From [Mycobacterium] vasticus (lineage in GTDB: Bacteria; Actinomycetota; Actinomycetes; Mycobacteriales; Mycobacteriaceae), in NCBI RefSeq assembly GCF_020181595.1, contig NZ_CP084028.1, positions 2,432,398 to 2,496,397 on the forward strand: a stretch of DNA of 64,000 bases. Direction: 5' to 3'. Positions 1 through 11,994 of this stretch are shown here, one piece after another. How positions within the stretch are numbered: position 1 is the stretch's first letter; every line of letters starts with the position of its first letter. Position numbers and translations under genes: made by a program. Under the pieces are notes generated by a model. The model saw nothing but the letters and a program-made list of their open reading frames with translations, did no database searches and was not told the origin of the DNA.

Positions 1-384
1 CGTCGCCACCAGCACCCCGTGGGTGGCGTGGTTGGCCGCCAGCTCGGCCATCGTCGGCATCGCCGCCAGCGCACCGACATAGGACCCGGCAGCCGTCTCG
101 AGCTGGACCGCCGACGCAGCGCTGTCCGCGGAGGCCTGACTCAGCCACGCCAGATACGGGGCATGGGCGGCCACATACGATTCGGCGCTGGGCCCCTGGT
201 ACGCCCCGGACTGCACCGTCCCCAACACCGCGGTCAGTTCGTCGGCCACCGCGGTGTACTCGTTGCTCAGCAGCGACCACGCCGCCGCCGAGGCCAGCAG
301 TGGGCCGGGCCCGGACCCGGAGCTCAACAATGCCGAATGCACCTCCGGCGGCGACGCCATCCAGATCGGCGCAGCTGCGGTCAC
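1..384 (-). CDS. PPE family protein, N-terminal part (runs off left edge)
   Basis: This is the first 128 codons of a PPE gene whose 3' end lies outside the window. From the GTG at 384 the protein opens [20 protein letters not shown], the standard PPE opening with its Pro-Pro-Glu at about residues 12-14. The usual helical PPE domain follows, with a WxxL-type segment (AWSLLSNEY) and the YxGPSAE stretch near residue 62. PPE proteins are exported by type VII (ESX) systems, usually as heterodimers with a PE protein, and reach the cell envelope or are secreted. No PE gene lies directly upstream, so the partner is unknown. A GATAAT-like hexamer lies about 50 bp upstream and a GGGTGG stretch before the GTG may serve as ribosome site. 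The subfamily (SVP, MPTR and so on) cannot be judged without the C-terminus. Confidence 0.88.
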   Translation of the reverse strand, partial: MTAAAPIWMASPPEVHSALLSSGSGPGPLLASAAAWSLLSNEYTAVADELTAVLGTVQSGAYQGPSAESYVAAHAPYLAWLSQASADSAASAVQLETAAGSYVGALAAMPTMAELAANHATHGVLVAT

Positions 385-563
385 CGCCGGCCACCCGATG
401 AATTGTTGAACATGATTTTCATTATCGCCAAATTCAATACCGGCCACGCCGTCCGCACAAGGCGCTGCGCCCTCGTGTTACCTGCGCTACTGCTGTGTCA
501 TCAATGGACGGGCTGAAACAAGCATTCACATGCCGATTCGGCAAGTAGGGCTTAGACCAACGG

Positions 564-1487
564 TTAGAACAGGGTGGGCAGCCCGATGGCCGAGTCCACC
601 GCGAGCGCGCAGAACACCACGGCCAGATAGTTGTTCGACTGCAGGAACAGCCGCAGCGGCTTGACCGGCTCACCGCGGCGCACCCCGGCGTAGAGCTGGT
701 GGGCCATGGTCAGGAACCAGGCCCCGGCCGCCGCCGCGACCGCCGCGTACAGCCACCCGGCGGCGGGAACCAGCGCCAGCGTGGCGGCCACCGTCGCCCA
801 GGTGTAGAGCACGATGCGGTGGGTGACCACGCGTTCGCTGGCCACCACCGGCAGCATCGGCACACCGGCTGCCGCGTAGTCGTCCTTGTAGCGCATCGCC
901 AGCGCCCAGGTGTGCGGCGGAGTCCAGAAGAAGATCACCAGGAACATCACCAGCGCGGGCCAGCCGATGGTGCCCGTCACCGCGGACCAGCCGATCACCA
1001 CCGGCATGCAGCCGGCCGCACCGCCCCACACCACGTTCTGTGAGGTGTGCCGCTTGAGCAGCATCGAGTAGACCAGCACGTAGAACGCGATGGTGGCCAT
1101 GGCCAAGATGCCCGACATCGGGTTGGTGGTGCGCCACAGCCAGGCGAACGAGACCGCGGACAGCATCAGGCCGAAGATCAGCGCGTTGCGTGTCGGCACC
1201 GCGTCGCGGGCCAGCGGCCGGCGGGCCGTGCGCTTCATCACCTTGTCGATGTCGGCGTCGACGACACAGTTCAGCGCGTGCGCCCCGGCGGCGGCCAGCA
1301 TGCCGCCGATCATGGTGTTGAAGATCAGCAGCGGATTGACGTTGCCGCGATCGGCCAACAGCATGGCCGGAATGGTGGTAACCAGCAGCAACTCGATGAT
1401 CCGCGGCTTGGTCAGCGACAGGTACGCCAGCAGCGTGGAACGTATTGCGCGGATGCGGCGCGGCGCGACGCCCTCGCGAATACTCAC
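564..1487 (-). CDS. ctaB: Protoheme IX farnesyltransferase (heme O synthase)
   Basis: This 307-residue polytopic membrane enzyme transfers a farnesyl group from farnesyl diphosphate to heme b to make heme O, the first step towards heme A for the aa3 cytochrome oxidase. The UbiA-family diphosphate-binding motif is present as [20 protein letters not shown] (N-x3-D-x3-D), and the second conserved loop contains [14 protein letters not shown]. The protein has about nine hydrophobic segments. The GTG at 1487 was chosen because AAGGAG lies 7 nt upstream and the protein then aligns with mycobacterial CtaB. An in-frame extension upstream is low-complexity and lacks family similarity. It diverges from tkt across about 110 bp, the arrangement known from M. 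tuberculosis (Rv1451/Rv1449c). Confidence 0.96.
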   Translation of the reverse strand: MSIREGVAPRRIRAIRSTLLAYLSLTKPRIIELLLVTTIPAMLLADRGNVNPLLIFNTMIGGMLAAAGAHALNCVVDADIDKVMKRTARRPLARDAVPTRNALIFGLMLSAVSFAWLWRTTNPMSGILAMATIAFYVLVYSMLLKRHTSQNVVWGGAAGCMPVVIGWSAVTGTIGWPALVMFLVIFFWTPPHTWALAMRYKDDYAAAGVPMLPVVASERVVTHRIVLYTWATVAATLALVPAAGWLYAAVAAAAGAWFLTMAHQLYAGVRRGEPVKPLRLFLQSNNYLAVVFCALAVDSAIGLPTLF

Positions 1488-1585
1488 GTGATGACTCCTT
1501 GGATGACAGCAGCGACGGCAGCGTCTACTACGGACGATGGTAGACCGCGTGGCCGGGCCCGCCGAATCGCAGGGTCGATTCGCAC

Positions 1586-1591
1586 TAGGCT
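1586..1591 (+). promoter_or_regulatory. Candidate -10 element of the tkt operon (near-leaderless)
   Basis: TAGGCT matches the mycobacterial -10 pattern TANNNT. It ends 8 nt before the tkt GTG at 1600, so transcription would begin within about two bases of the start codon. No clear -35 hexamer is visible. Confidence 0.5.
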
Positions 1592-1599
1592 TGGCGTTC

Positions 1600-3690
1600 G
1601 TGACCACTGCTGCAGAGATCTCCGCCCTGACCCGACCGCACCACCCGAGCGGCTGGGCCGACATCGACTCCGTGGCGGTCGACACCGCCCGGGTACTGGC
1701 CGCCGACGCGGTACAGAAGGTCGGCAACGGCCATCCCGGCACCGCGATGAGCCTCGCTCCCCTGGCGTACACGCTGTTCCAGCGGGTGATGCGCCACGAC
1801 CCGTCGGACCCGCACTGGCTCGGCCGCGACCGCTTCGTACTCTCCCCCGGCCACTCCTGCCTGACCCTCTACATCCAGCTGTACCTGGGTGGCTTCGGTC
1901 TGGAGCTGGCCGACATCGAGGCACTGCGCACCTGGGGTTCCAAGACCCCCGGCCACCCGGAGTTCCGGCACACCAAGGGCGTGGAGATCACCACCGGCCC
2001 GCTCGGGCAGGGCCTGGCCTCCTCGGTCGGCATGGCGATGGCCGCCCGCTACGAGCGCGGCCTGTTCGATCCCGACGCGGCGCCGGGCACCAGCCCGTTC
2101 GACCACTACGTCTACGTGATCGCCTCCGACGGCGACATCGAGGAAGGCGTGACCAGCGAGGCGTCGTCGCTGGCGGGCGTGCAGCAGCTCGGCAACCTGA
2201 TCGTGTTCTACGACCACAACAAGATCTCCATCGAGGACGACACCGCGATCGCCTTGTGCGAGGACACCGCCGCCCGCTACCGGGCCTACGGCTGGCACGT
2301 CCAGGAAGTCGAGGGCGGCGAGAACGTCACCGGCATCGAGGAGGCCATCGCGGCGGCCCAGGCCGTCACCGACAAGCCGTCGTTCATCTCGGTGCGCACG
2401 ATCATCGGCTACCCCGCCCCGAGCAAGATGAACACCGGCGGCATTCACGGCTCGGCGCTGGGCGCCGACGAGGTGGCGGCCACCAAGAAGGCGCTCGGGT
2501 TCGACCCCGACAAGACGTTCGACGTCTCCGACGACGTCATCACCCACACCCGCTCGCTGGTGGCCCGGGGCAAAAAGGCCCGTGACGAGTGGCAGGCCGG
2601 GTTCGACGACTGGGCGGCGCGGGAGCCGCAGCGCAAAGCCCTGCTCGACCGGCTGCTGGCCGGTGAACTGCCGGCGGGCTGGGACGCCGAGCTGCCGTAC
2701 TGGGAGCCCGGCTCCAAGGACATCGCAACCCGCGCCGCGTCCGGCAAAGTGCTTTCCGCCGTGGGTCCGACGCTGCCCGAACTGTGGGGCGGCTCAGCCG
2801 ATCTGGCCGGCAGCAACAACACCACGATGGACGGTGTGAAGTCATTCGGGCCGGCGTCGATCTCCACCGGCGAGTACACCGCCGATCCCTACGGCCGCAC
2901 CCTGCACTTCGGCATCCGCGAGCACGCGATGGGCTCGATTCTGTCCGGCATCGTGCTGCACGGGCCGACCCGCGCTTATGGCGGGACATTCCTGCAGTTC
3001 TCCGACTACATGCGGCCGGCGGTGCGGTTGGCGGCGCTGATGGACATCGACCCGATCTACGTGTGGACCCACGACTCGATCGGCCTGGGCGAGGACGGCC
3101 CGACTCACCAGCCCATTGAGCACCTGGCCGCGCTGCGCGCGATCCCGCGGTTGTCGGTGGTGCGTCCGGCCGATGCCAACGAGACCGCCTACGCCTGGCG
3201 CACGGTGCTGGCGCGCGGCGCCGACAGCGGCCCGGTCGGCCTGATCCTGACCCGCCAGAACGTGCCGGTGCTGGCCGGCACCGACGCCGACGGGGTGGCC
3301 CGCGGCGGCTACGTGCTCAGCGAAGCGGCCGGCGGTGACCCCGACGTGGTGCTGATCGCCACCGGTTCTGAGGTGCAGCTGGCCGTAGAAGCACAGAAAT
3401 TGTTGGCCGACAAGGACATCAAGGCCCGGGTGGTGTCGATGCCGTGTATGGAGTGGTTCGAGGCCCAGCCGGCCTCCTACCGCGACCAGGTGCTGCCGCC
3501 GGCGCTGCGCGCGCGGGTCGCCGTCGAGGCCGGCATCGCCCAGTGCTGGCATAAGCTGGTGGGCGACGCCGGGCAGATTGTTTCGATCGAGCATTTCGGG
3601 GCATCCGCGGACTACAAGACTCTGTTCCGGGAGTTCGGATTCACCCCCGAAGCCGTCGTCGCGGCCGCAGAACGTGCCCTGAACAACTGA
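1600..3690 (+). CDS. tkt: Transketolase
   Basis: This 696-residue thiamine-diphosphate enzyme of the non-oxidative pentose phosphate pathway moves two-carbon ketol units between sugar phosphates. The N-terminal domain shows [16 protein letters not shown], and the ThDP/metal motif is [14 protein letters not shown] followed by NLIVFYDHN. The pyrimidine-domain signature [13 protein letters not shown] and the substrate loop [19 protein letters not shown] come next, then a C-terminal transketolase domain. GTG at 1600 was chosen over an in-frame ATG at 1537 because mycobacterial Tkt proteins begin at this point and a TAGGCT element lies just upstream. It heads the operon tkt-tal-zwf-opcA-pgl, and tal follows after 16 bp. 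Length agrees with the M. tuberculosis enzyme (about 700 residues). Confidence 0.97.
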   Translation: MTTAAEISALTRPHHPSGWADIDSVAVDTARVLAADAVQKVGNGHPGTAMSLAPLAYTLFQRVMRHDPSDPHWLGRDRFVLSPGHSCLTLYIQLYLGGFGLELADIEALRTWGSKTPGHPEFRHTKGVEITTGPLGQGLASSVGMAMAARYERGLFDPDAAPGTSPFDHYVYVIASDGDIEEGVTSEASSLAGVQQLGNLIVFYDHNKISIEDDTAIALCEDTAARYRAYGWHVQEVEGGENVTGIEEAIAAAQAVTDKPSFISVRTIIGYPAPSKMNTGGIHGSALGADEVAATKKALGFDPDKTFDVSDDVITHTRSLVARGKKARDEWQAGFDDWAAREPQRKALLDRLLAGELPAGWDAELPYWEPGSKDIATRAASGKVLSAVGPTLPELWGGSADLAGSNNTTMDGVKSFGPASISTGEYTADPYGRTLHFGIREHAMGSILSGIVLHGPTRAYGGTFLQFSDYMRPAVRLAALMDIDPIYVWTHDSIGLGEDGPTHQPIEHLAALRAIPRLSVVRPADANETAYAWRTVLARGADSGPVGLILTRQNVPVLAGTDADGVARGGYVLSEAAGGDPDVVLIATGSEVQLAVEAQKLLADKDIKARVVSMPCMEWFEAQPASYRDQVLPPALRARVAVEAGIAQCWHKLVGDAGQIVSIEHFGASADYKTLFREFGFTPEAVVAAAERALNN

Positions 3691-3706
3691 GAAGGAGCGC
3701 CGTCTT

Positions 3707-4822
3707 ATGACTCAGAACCCCAACCTCGCCGCGCTGAGCGCCGCCGGAGTCTCGGTGTGGCTGGACGACCTGTCCCGTGACCGGCTCACCTCGGGCAACC
3801 TCGCCGAGCTCGCCCAGACCCGCAGCGTGGTAGGGGTGACCACGAACCCGACCATCTTCCAGAAGGCACTGGAGAAGGGCCACGCCTACGACAGCCAGGT
3901 GGCCGAGTTGGCCGCCCGCGGCGCCGACGTGGACGCCGTGATCCGCACCGTCACCACCGATGACGTCCGCGACGCGTGCGACGTGCTGCGCCCGGCCTGG
4001 GAGGCCTCCAACTGGGTGGACGGCCGGGTGTCGATCGAGGTCGACCCGCGCCTGGCCCACGACACCGACAAGACGATCCTGCAGGCCGTCGAGCTGTGGA
4101 AGATCGTCGACCGGCCCAACCTGTTCATCAAGATCCCTGCCACCAAGGCGGGCCTTCCGGCGATCACCGCGGTACTGGCCGAGGGGATTTCGGTCAACGT
4201 CACGCTGATCTTCTCCGTGCAGCGGCACCGCGAGGTGATGGACGCCTACCTGGCCGGCTTGAAGGCCGCCAGGTCCGGTGGCCACGACCTGTCGAAGCTG
4301 CACTCGGTGGCGTCGTTCTTCGTCTCCCGGGTGGACACCGAGATCGACGCCCGACTGGAGAAGATCGGCTCCGAGGCGGCTCTGGCCCTGCGCGGCAAGG
4401 CCGGTGTGGCCAACGCCCGGCTGGCCTACGCCGCCTACGAAGAGGTCTTCGGCGGTGCCACGTTCGCCGCGCTGGCCGCCGACGGCGCTCGGGTTCAGCG
4501 GCCACTGTGGGCGTCGACCGGGGTGAAGAACCCGGACTATCCCGACACCCTCTATGTCACCGAGCTGGTGGCCCCACACACCGTCAACACGTTGCCGGAG
4601 AACACGATTGAGGCCGTCGCCGATCACGGCGAGATCCGCGGTGACACCGTCAGCGGCACCGGTGCGGCGGCACAGCAGGTCTTCGATCAGCTGGTCGCGA
4701 TAGGCATCGACATCCCGGACGTGTTCAAGGTCCTCGAAACCGAGGGGGTCGAGAAGTTCGAGAAGTCGTGGGCCGAACTTCTCGAAGCCACCCAGACCCG
4801 CCTCGAGGCCGCCTCGAAATGA
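3707..4822 (+). CDS. tal: Transaldolase
   Basis: This 371-residue cytosolic enzyme exchanges a dihydroxyacetone unit between sedoheptulose 7-phosphate and glyceraldehyde 3-phosphate. The Schiff-base lysine lies in [12 protein letters not shown] near residue 144. [16 protein letters not shown] near the N-terminus and VNVTLIFS are also characteristic. The length fits the long actinobacterial transaldolases. AAGGAG lies 10 nt upstream of the ATG. Its stop overlaps the zwf start as ATGA, so zwf translation is probably coupled to it. Confidence 0.97.
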   Translation: MTQNPNLAALSAAGVSVWLDDLSRDRLTSGNLAELAQTRSVVGVTTNPTIFQKALEKGHAYDSQVAELAARGADVDAVIRTVTTDDVRDACDVLRPAWEASNWVDGRVSIEVDPRLAHDTDKTILQAVELWKIVDRPNLFIKIPATKAGLPAITAVLAEGISVNVTLIFSVQRHREVMDAYLAGLKAARSGGHDLSKLHSVASFFVSRVDTEIDARLEKIGSEAALALRGKAGVANARLAYAAYEEVFGGATFAALAADGARVQRPLWASTGVKNPDYPDTLYVTELVAPHTVNTLPENTIEAVADHGEIRGDTVSGTGAAAQQVFDQLVAIGIDIPDVFKVLETEGVEKFEKSWAELLEATQTRLEAASK

Positions 4823-6372
4823 CCGGGGCAGCCGCTCGCTCTGACGCAGCGCCGTGGCTGAACCCGTTGCGGGACAAGCGCGATAAACGCCTGCCCCGCA
4901 TCGCAGGTCCGTGCGGGGTGGTGATCTTCGGGGTCACCGGCGACCTGGCCCGCAAGAAGCTGATGCCGGCGATCTACGACCTGGCCAACCGGGGCATGCT
5001 GCCGCCCACCTTCGCCCTGGTCGGTTTCGCCCGCCGCGACTGGGCCGACGAGGACTTCGCCGACGTGGTCTACCAGGCCGTCAAGGAGCATGCTCGCACC
5101 CCGTTCCGTCAGGCCGTGTGGGATCGGCTGGCTGCCGGATTCCGGTTCGTGGCCGGCACGTTCGACGACGACGATGCGTTTGCCCGGTTGTCGAAGACCC
5201 TGGAGGATCTGGACGCCGAACGGGGCACCGGCGGCAATCACGCGTTCTACCTGTCGATTCCGCCCGCGGCGTTCCCGGTGGTGTGCGAGAAGCTGCACGC
5301 CTCGGGGTTGGCCCGCCCGCGCGATGGCCGCTGGAGCAGGGTGGTGATCGAGAAGCCGTTCGGCCATGACCTTTCCAGCGCTCGTGAGCTCAACGCAGTG
5401 GTCAACCGCGTCTTCCCGGAGGAGTCGGTGTTCCGCATCGACCACTACCTGGGCAAGGAGACGGTGCAGAACATCCTGGCGCTGCGCTTCGCCAATCAGT
5501 TGTTCGATCCGATCTGGAACGCCAACTACGTCGACCACGTCCAGATCACCATGGCCGAAGACATCGGGCTGGGTGGCCGCGCCGGCTACTACGACGGCAT
5601 CGGCGCCGCCCGCGACGTGATCCAGAACCACCTGCTGCAGTTGCTGGCGCTGACCGCGATGGAGGAGCCGGTCAGCTTCTCCCCCAGCGAATTACAGGCC
5701 GAGAAGATCAAGGTGCTCTCGGCCACCAAGCTGGCGCAGCCGCTGGACGAGACCACCTCCCGCGGCCAGTACACCGGCGGCTGGCAGGGTGGCGAGCAGG
5801 TGGTCGGGCTGCTCGACGAAGAGGGGTTCGCTCGGGATTCGTCGACCGAGACCTATGCCGCCATCACGTTGGAGGTCGACACCCGACGCTGGGCGGGGGT
5901 GCCGTTCTATCTGCGCACCGGCAAGCGGCTGGGGCGTCGGGTCACCGAGATCGCCCTGGTGTTCAAGCGGGCACCGCATCTGCCCTTCGATGCCACCATG
6001 ACCGATGAACTGGGCAAGAACGCTCTGGTTATCCGGGTGCAGCCCGATGAGGGAATCACCTTGCGATTCGGGTCGAAGGTGCCCGGCAACCTCATGGAGG
6101 TGCGCGACGTCAACATGGACTTCTCCTACGGTTCGACGTTCTCCGAGGATTCGCCGGAGGCCTACGAACGGCTGATCCTGGATGTGCTGCTGGGTGAGCC
6201 GTCATTGTTCCCGGTCAATGCCGAGGTTGAATTGTCTTGGGAGATACTCGATCCGGTGCTAGACAATTGGGCCGAGCACGGCAGACCCGAGCAGTATCCG
6301 GCCGGCAGTTGGGGGCCGAGTTCGTCGTTCGAGATGCTGGCCCGCTCGGGCCGGGAATGGCGGCGGCCGTGA
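4819..6372 (+). CDS. zwf: Glucose-6-phosphate 1-dehydrogenase
   Basis: This 517-residue enzyme oxidises glucose 6-phosphate to 6-phosphogluconolactone with NAD(P)+, the entry step of the oxidative pentose phosphate pathway. The nucleotide-binding motif [18 protein letters not shown] lies near residue 37. The substrate and catalytic signature RIDHYLGKE follows EKPFGHD. The chosen ATG at 4819 overlaps the tal stop by four bases. An upstream in-frame ATG would start inside tal and add residues not found in related proteins. opcA follows after 55 bp. The sequence corresponds to the Zwf2 type of M. tuberculosis (Rv1447c). Confidence 0.97.
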   Translation: MTGAAARSDAAPWLNPLRDKRDKRLPRIAGPCGVVIFGVTGDLARKKLMPAIYDLANRGMLPPTFALVGFARRDWADEDFADVVYQAVKEHARTPFRQAVWDRLAAGFRFVAGTFDDDDAFARLSKTLEDLDAERGTGGNHAFYLSIPPAAFPVVCEKLHASGLARPRDGRWSRVVIEKPFGHDLSSARELNAVVNRVFPEESVFRIDHYLGKETVQNILALRFANQLFDPIWNANYVDHVQITMAEDIGLGGRAGYYDGIGAARDVIQNHLLQLLALTAMEEPVSFSPSELQAEKIKVLSATKLAQPLDETTSRGQYTGGWQGGEQVVGLLDEEGFARDSSTETYAAITLEVDTRRWAGVPFYLRTGKRLGRRVTEIALVFKRAPHLPFDATMTDELGKNALVIRVQPDEGITLRFGSKVPGNLMEVRDVNMDFSYGSTFSEDSPEAYERLILDVLLGEPSLFPVNAEVELSWEILDPVLDNWAEHGRPEQYPAGSWGPSSSFEMLARSGREWRRP

Positions 6373-6427
6373 TTCGCGCCGCCGACGAGGCAGAACGAAG
6401 AATGAGCGATGCGGAGGAGCGGCGCCA

Positions 6428-7333
6428 ATGATCTTGGACCTGCCCGACACGTCCACCACGGCGATCAACAAGAAGCTCACCGAGTTGCGCGAGCAAGTCG
6501 GTGCGGGCAACACCGGACGGGTGCTGAGCCTGATCATCGCGGTGTCCGGCGATGCGCTGCTGGAGGAATCGATCGAGGCGGCCACCGTGGCCAGCCAGGA
6601 GCATCCATGCCGGGTCATCGTGGTCTGCACCGGCGACACCGGCGACACGCGCCTGGACGCCCAGCTGCGGCTGTTCGGCGACGCCGGCGCCGGCGAGGTG
6701 GTGGTGTTGCGGCTGGCGGGCGAACTGGCCGCACACGCCGATGCGGCGGTGGTGCCGTTCCTGCTGCCCGACATCCCGGTGGTGGCCTGGTGGCCGCAGG
6801 CCGCTCCCGCCTCGCCCTCCGAGGACCCGTTGGGCGCGCTGGCGGTACGACGGATCACCGACGCCACCAACAGCACCGACCCGCTCGCCGCGATCAAGGG
6901 CCGCCGCGACGGCTACCGCCCCGGCGACACCGACCTGTCCTGGAGCCGGATCACCTACTGGCGGGCGCTGCTGGCCTCCGCGCTGGATCAGCCGCCGTAT
7001 GAGCCGGTCAATTCGGTGCTGGTCTCCGGGTTGTCGACCGAACCGGCCCTGGACATCCTGGCCGGCTGGCTGGCCAGCTGCATCGAGGGGCCGGTGCGCC
7101 GCGCCGTCGGAGAGCTGAAGATCGAGTTGGTGCGCGATAGCGAGACCGTCACGCTCAGCCGCCCCCAGGACGGGGTGGTGGCCACCTTGAGCCGCACCGG
7201 CCGGCCGGACGCACTGCTGCCGCTGCCGCGACGCGACACCTCCGAGTGTCTGGCCGAGGATCTGCGCCGGCTGGATCAGGACGTCATCTACGGCGCCGCC
7301 CTGCGCGGTCTGGAAAGGGTGGAGTACCAGTGA
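6428..7333 (+). CDS. opcA: Glucose-6-phosphate dehydrogenase assembly protein OpcA
   Basis: This 301-residue protein promotes assembly or activity of glucose-6-phosphate dehydrogenase in cyanobacteria and actinobacteria. It begins [17 protein letters not shown] as in mycobacterial OpcA, and contains [13 protein letters not shown] and RRITDATN around the middle, both characteristic of the family. Its place between zwf and pgl is the standard actinobacterial order. The stop codon overlaps the pgl GTG by four bases. Confidence 0.95.
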   Translation: MILDLPDTSTTAINKKLTELREQVGAGNTGRVLSLIIAVSGDALLEESIEAATVASQEHPCRVIVVCTGDTGDTRLDAQLRLFGDAGAGEVVVLRLAGELAAHADAAVVPFLLPDIPVVAWWPQAAPASPSEDPLGALAVRRITDATNSTDPLAAIKGRRDGYRPGDTDLSWSRITYWRALLASALDQPPYEPVNSVLVSGLSTEPALDILAGWLASCIEGPVRRAVGELKIELVRDSETVTLSRPQDGVVATLSRTGRPDALLPLPRRDTSECLAEDLRRLDQDVIYGAALRGLERVEYQ

Positions 7334-8082
7334 CACCCACGACGACCGTCGTGCAGATCTACCCCGACGCCGACGAGCTGGTGGCCGCCACCGGGGATCG
7401 GCTCGCCGATGCGATCGAAGCCGCGGTCGCCGACCGGGGCCGGGCGCTGATCGTGCTGACCGGGGGCGGCAACGGGATCGCGCTGCTGCACCGGCTCGGC
7501 GAGCATGCCGGACGCATTGACTGGACCCGGGTGCACCTGTTCTTCGGCGACGACCGGTTCGTCCCCGCCGACGACGCCGACCGCAACGCCAAGCAGGCCC
7601 GCGACGCCCTGTTGGGCCGCATCGACATCCCGGCGGACAACGTGCACGCCATGCCCGCCAGTGACGGCGCGGCCGGCGACGACCTGGATGCCGCCGCACT
7701 GGCCTACCAGCAGGTGCTTGCGGCCAATGCCGAACCCGGCCAGCCCGCACCGGATTTCGACGTGCACCTGTTGGGGATGGGCGGCGAGGGCCACATCAAC
7801 TCGCTGTTCCCCGATACCGATGCGGTGCGCGAGACGGTCCGGCTGGTGGTCGGGGTGCCCGACTCGCCCAAGCCCCCGCCGCGGCGTATCACGCTGACAT
7901 TGCCGGCCGTACGGCGCTCCCGCCAGGTCTGGCTGGTGGTCGCCGGCGAAGCCAAGGCCGAAGCGGTGGCTGCCGCGATCGGCGGCGCCGACCCGGTTCA
8001 GGTGCCGGCGGCCGGTGCGGTGGGCCGCGAACAGACGGTGTGGCTGCTCGACGCGGCCGCGGCCTCGCGGTTGCCGCAGTGA
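7330..8082 (+). CDS. pgl: 6-phosphogluconolactonase
   Basis: This 250-residue enzyme hydrolyses 6-phosphogluconolactone to 6-phosphogluconate, directly after the Zwf reaction. Family signatures are [14 protein letters not shown] near residue 45, FFGDDRFVP, and the catalytic-loop motif [16 protein letters not shown]. The GTG at 7330 shares GTGA with the opcA stop and has GGTGGAG a few bases upstream. The gene is called devB/pgl in M. tuberculosis (Rv1445c). It is the last enzyme gene of the operon. Confidence 0.96.
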   Translation: MTPTTTVVQIYPDADELVAATGDRLADAIEAAVADRGRALIVLTGGGNGIALLHRLGEHAGRIDWTRVHLFFGDDRFVPADDADRNAKQARDALLGRIDIPADNVHAMPASDGAAGDDLDAAALAYQQVLAANAEPGQPAPDFDVHLLGMGGEGHINSLFPDTDAVRETVRLVVGVPDSPKPPPRRITLTLPAVRRSRQVWLVVAGEAKAEAVAAAIGGADPVQVPAAGAVGREQTVWLLDAAAASRLPQ

Positions 8083-8103
8083 GCACACCCTCGACACGCC
8101 ATA

Positions 8104-8502
8104 ATGACTGACATGGCTGACAGGACCCCGGGCGCAGGCCCCGAACGCAGACGGCTCAAGACCCTCGCCCAGGCGGCACTGAACGCCGACGTGACAGTCG
8201 GACAGCTCGAAGACGTCCTCGGCGGCCTGGGCACCACGATGGGTGAGCTGAACAGTTCCCTGGTCGGTCTCAATGCCACCGTCGAACGTCTGGGCAACGG
8301 GCTGGATCATCTGGAGGCGACGATGGCCGGCCTCGACGACCTGGCCCGGCGGCTGGTTGCGCTGATCGAACCGGTGGAGGCCATCGTCAGCCGGATCGAC
8401 TACCTCGTCGAGGTCGGCGAGACCGCGATGTCGCCGCTGGCGGCGACCGAGAACGCGGTGCGCGGCATGTTCAACGCCATGCGCAACCGCGTCGTGCGTT
8501 AG
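8104..8502 (+). CDS. Conserved hypothetical protein with coiled-coil character
   Basis: This 132-residue cytosolic protein has no enzyme motif that I recognise. Its middle (about residues 35-110) is a run of heptad-like leucines and valines (LEDVLGGLGTTMGELNSSL, VERLGNGLDHLEATMAGLDD), so a coiled coil is likely. A similar small gene follows pgl in other mycobacteria (compare Rv1444c). An alternative ATG at 8113 is possible, and neither has a clear ribosome site. It lies 21 bp after pgl, so co-transcription is likely. Its stop overlaps the convergent secG stop by four bases. The function is unknown. Confidence 0.8.
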   Translation: MTDMADRTPGAGPERRRLKTLAQAALNADVTVGQLEDVLGGLGTTMGELNSSLVGLNATVERLGNGLDHLEATMAGLDDLARRLVALIEPVEAIVSRIDYLVEVGETAMSPLAATENAVRGMFNAMRNRVVR

Positions 8503-8741
8503 AAGTGATTCTGGTACTTGATCAGCAGGCCGACCGCGATGATCGATACCAGCCAGATGGCGATGACGAAGTAGGTCAGCCGGTCCAGGTTCTTCTCGAC
8601 CACGGTCGAGCCCGACAGGCTGGACTGCACGCCGCCACCGAACAGGGTTGACAGGCCGCCGCCCTTGGCGCGGTGCAGCAGCACCAGCAGGATCACCAGC
8701 AGGCTGGTGATCACCAAGAGGATCTGCAGCGTCAAAATCAT
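8499..8741 (-). CDS. secG: Preprotein translocase subunit SecG
   Basis: This 80-residue membrane protein is the small accessory subunit of the SecYEG channel. It has two transmembrane helices, roughly residues 2-23 and 54-74. They flank the conserved cytoplasmic loop HRAKGGGLSTLFGGG, which is nearly invariant in mycobacterial SecG. It is the last gene of the gap-pgk-tpiA-secG run, 29 bp behind tpiA. Confidence 0.96.
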   Translation of the reverse strand: MILTLQILLVITSLLVILLVLLHRAKGGGLSTLFGGGVQSSLSGSTVVEKNLDRLTYFVIAIWLVSIIAVGLLIKYQNHF

Positions 8742-8770
8742 GCCGCCACCCTACCGTTTCCCGGCTTTGG

Positions 8771-9556
8771 TCAAGGCAGCGGCCCGCCCGCGGCCAGCGC
8801 GGCCAGGATGGCGAACTGCTCGCCGTCCAGCGACGCCCCGCCGACCAGGCCACCGTCCACGTCGGGCTGGCCGATGAGCTCGCCGACGTTCTTGGCGTTG
8901 ACCGAGCCACCGTAGAGCACCCGGACCGTCTCGGCGATCTTCGGTGAGGCGAGCTTGCCCAACTCGGCGCGCACCGCCGCGCACACCTCCTGGGCGTCGG
9001 CCGCACCGGCCACCCGGCCGGTGCCGATCGCCCACACCGGCTCGTAGGCGATGACGACCTGGGCGATCTGCTCGGCGCTCAGGCCGGCCAGCGAGCCGCG
9101 CAGCTGCTCCAGGCAGTGCTCGACGTGGGTGCCGGCCTCGCGGATCTCCAGGTGCTCGCCGATGCAGACGATCGGGGTCAGGCCGTGCCGCAGGGCGGCC
9201 GCGGCCTTGGCGGCCACCAGCGCGTCGTCCTCGCCGTGGTAGCTGCGCCGCTCGGAGTGCCCCACCACCACGAAGGTGCAGCCCAGCTTGGCCAGAAACG
9301 CCCCACTGACCTCACCGGTGTAGGCGCCCGAGTCGTGCTGCGAGAGGTCCTGGGCGCCGAAGGTGAGCCGCAGCTTGTCGCCGTCGACCAGGGTCTGCAC
9401 GCTGCGCAGGTCGGTGAACGGCGGCAGCACGGTGACGTCGACCTTGTCGAAGTACTTGTCCGGCAACGAGAACGCCACCTTCTGCACCAGGGCGATGGCC
9501 TCGAAGTGGTTGAGGTTCATCTTCCAGTTGCCGGCGATCAGCGGCTTGCGACTCAT
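8771..9556 (-). CDS. tpiA: Triosephosphate isomerase
   Basis: This 261-residue glycolytic TIM-barrel enzyme interconverts dihydroxyacetone phosphate and glyceraldehyde 3-phosphate. AGNWKMN carries the substrate lysine, VVGHSERR the catalytic histidine, and [11 protein letters not shown] the catalytic glutamate. [10 protein letters not shown] forms the phosphate-binding loop. A strong AGGGGAG ribosome site precedes the ATG. It sits 21 bp downstream of pgk in the glycolytic operon. Confidence 0.98.
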   Translation of the reverse strand: MSRKPLIAGNWKMNLNHFEAIALVQKVAFSLPDKYFDKVDVTVLPPFTDLRSVQTLVDGDKLRLTFGAQDLSQHDSGAYTGEVSGAFLAKLGCTFVVVGHSERRSYHGEDDALVAAKAAAALRHGLTPIVCIGEHLEIREAGTHVEHCLEQLRGSLAGLSAEQIAQVVIAYEPVWAIGTGRVAGAADAQEVCAAVRAELGKLASPKIAETVRVLYGGSVNAKNVGELIGQPDVDGGLVGGASLDGEQFAILAALAAGGPLP

Positions 9557-9577
9557 GTGCAGCTCCCCTTGAAAAAT

Positions 9578-10804
9578 TTAATTGTCCAGTACCTGCAGGC
9601 CTGGGAGTGGTTTGCCCTCAAGGTATTCCAGTGACGCCCCGCCACCGGTGGAGATGTGGGAGAAGCCGTCTTCGGGCAGGCCCAGGGCCCGCACCGCGGC
9701 CGCGGAGTCTCCCCCGCCCACCACGCTGAACGCGCCCTTGGCGGTGGCCGCCGCGATCGCCTCGGCCACACCCCGGGTGCCCGCGGCGAACGCCGGGAAC
9801 TCGAAGACGCCCATCGGGCCGTTCCAGAAGATGGTCTTGGCGTTGGACAGCAGTGTGGCGAACCGCTCCACCGAGCCGGGGCCGATGTCCAGGCCCATCT
9901 GGCCTTCCGGGATGTCCTCGGCCGGGACCGTCGTGGGCGTCGCGTCGGCGGCGAACTTCTCGGCGACCACGATGTCCGCCGGCAGCCGCAGCACGTCGGC
10001 GTAGTCGTCGAGCAACTGCCGGCAGGTGTCGACCATGTCGGCCTCCAGCAGCGAGGTGCCCACCGGCAGCCCCTGGGCGGCCAGGAAGGTGAAGCACATG
10101 CCGCCGCCGATCACGATGGAATCGGCCTTGGTCGCCAGCGACTTGATCACGCCCAGCTTGTCGGAGACCTTGGATCCGCCCAGCACCACCGCGTACGGCC
10201 GCTCGGTCGACTCGGTGAGCTGCGCAAGGACCTTGATCTCCGCGTCGACCAGTGTCCCGGCGTAGGCCGGCAGCAGGGTGGCCACGTCGTAGACCGAGGC
10301 CTGCTTGCGGTGCACCACGCCGAAGCCGTCGGAGACGAACGCCCCTGGCGAGCCGTCCGGTGCGGCCACCAGCTCGGCCAGTGCGCGGGCCAGCCCGAGC
10401 CGCTCGGCGTCGTCCTTGCTGGTCTCGCGCGGGTCGAAGCGGATGTTCTCCAGCAGCAGCACGTCCCCGTCGGTCAGGCCCTCGGCGCGGGCCAGCGCGT
10501 CGGTGCCGACCACATCACCGGCCAGCTGGACGTGCCGGCCCAGCTGCTCGCCCAGTGCCTTGGCGACCGGCGCCAGCGACAGCTTGGGGTCGACAGCACC
10601 CTTGGGCCGGCCCAGGTGCGCGGTGACGACCACCTTGGCGCCGGCCTGCGACAGTGCCCGCAGGGTGGGCACCGAGGCGGTGATCCGTCCGGCGTCGGTG
10701 ATGTTTCCGTCGTCGTCGAGCGGGACGTTCAGGTCGGAGCGCACCAGCACGCCCCGACCCGTCACCCCTTCGGCCAGCAGGTCGTCGAGCGTCTTGTGAG
10801 CCAC
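9578..10804 (-). CDS. pgk: Phosphoglycerate kinase
   Basis: This 408-residue enzyme produces ATP and 3-phosphoglycerate from 1,3-bisphosphoglycerate. Signature elements are [12 protein letters not shown] (N-terminal substrate site), [33 protein letters not shown] and the nucleotide loop [14 protein letters not shown] at 10804 was chosen because it lies 5 bp after the gap stop and gives an N-terminus matching mycobacterial Pgk. An upstream in-frame extension would lie inside gap. No strong ribosome site is seen, which suggests coupling to gap translation. Confidence 0.96.
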   Translation of the reverse strand: MAHKTLDDLLAEGVTGRGVLVRSDLNVPLDDDGNITDAGRITASVPTLRALSQAGAKVVVTAHLGRPKGAVDPKLSLAPVAKALGEQLGRHVQLAGDVVGTDALARAEGLTDGDVLLLENIRFDPRETSKDDAERLGLARALAELVAAPDGSPGAFVSDGFGVVHRKQASVYDVATLLPAYAGTLVDAEIKVLAQLTESTERPYAVVLGGSKVSDKLGVIKSLATKADSIVIGGGMCFTFLAAQGLPVGTSLLEADMVDTCRQLLDDYADVLRLPADIVVAEKFAADATPTTVPAEDIPEGQMGLDIGPGSVERFATLLSNAKTIFWNGPMGVFEFPAFAAGTRGVAEAIAAATAKGAFSVVGGGDSAAAVRALGLPEDGFSHISTGGGASLEYLEGKPLPGLQVLDN

Positions 10805-10809
10805 AGCGC

Positions 10810-11835
<1,026 letters not shown>

Positions 11836-11879
11836 TTACTCCTCGTGTCTTGCTGAAATGAGCCGATGTATTCCCAGTC

Positions 11880-11885
11880 AGCCTA
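11880..11885 (-). promoter_or_regulatory. Candidate -10 element upstream of gap
   Basis: On the minus strand this reads TAGGCT (TANNNT). It would give a leader of about 40 nt before the gap GTG. No convincing -35 hexamer is visible. It is the best candidate in the 160-bp intergenic region. Confidence 0.35.
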
Positions 11886-11994
11886 GTGCGTGACGTAGCA
11901 CACGGCGCAGGGTCTCGACGTTAATCCCGCGACACCGGCCGGACCGGCGGCCGGTGCGGGAATCAGTCCGCGGTCAGTGCGGTTGGCTAGTGCC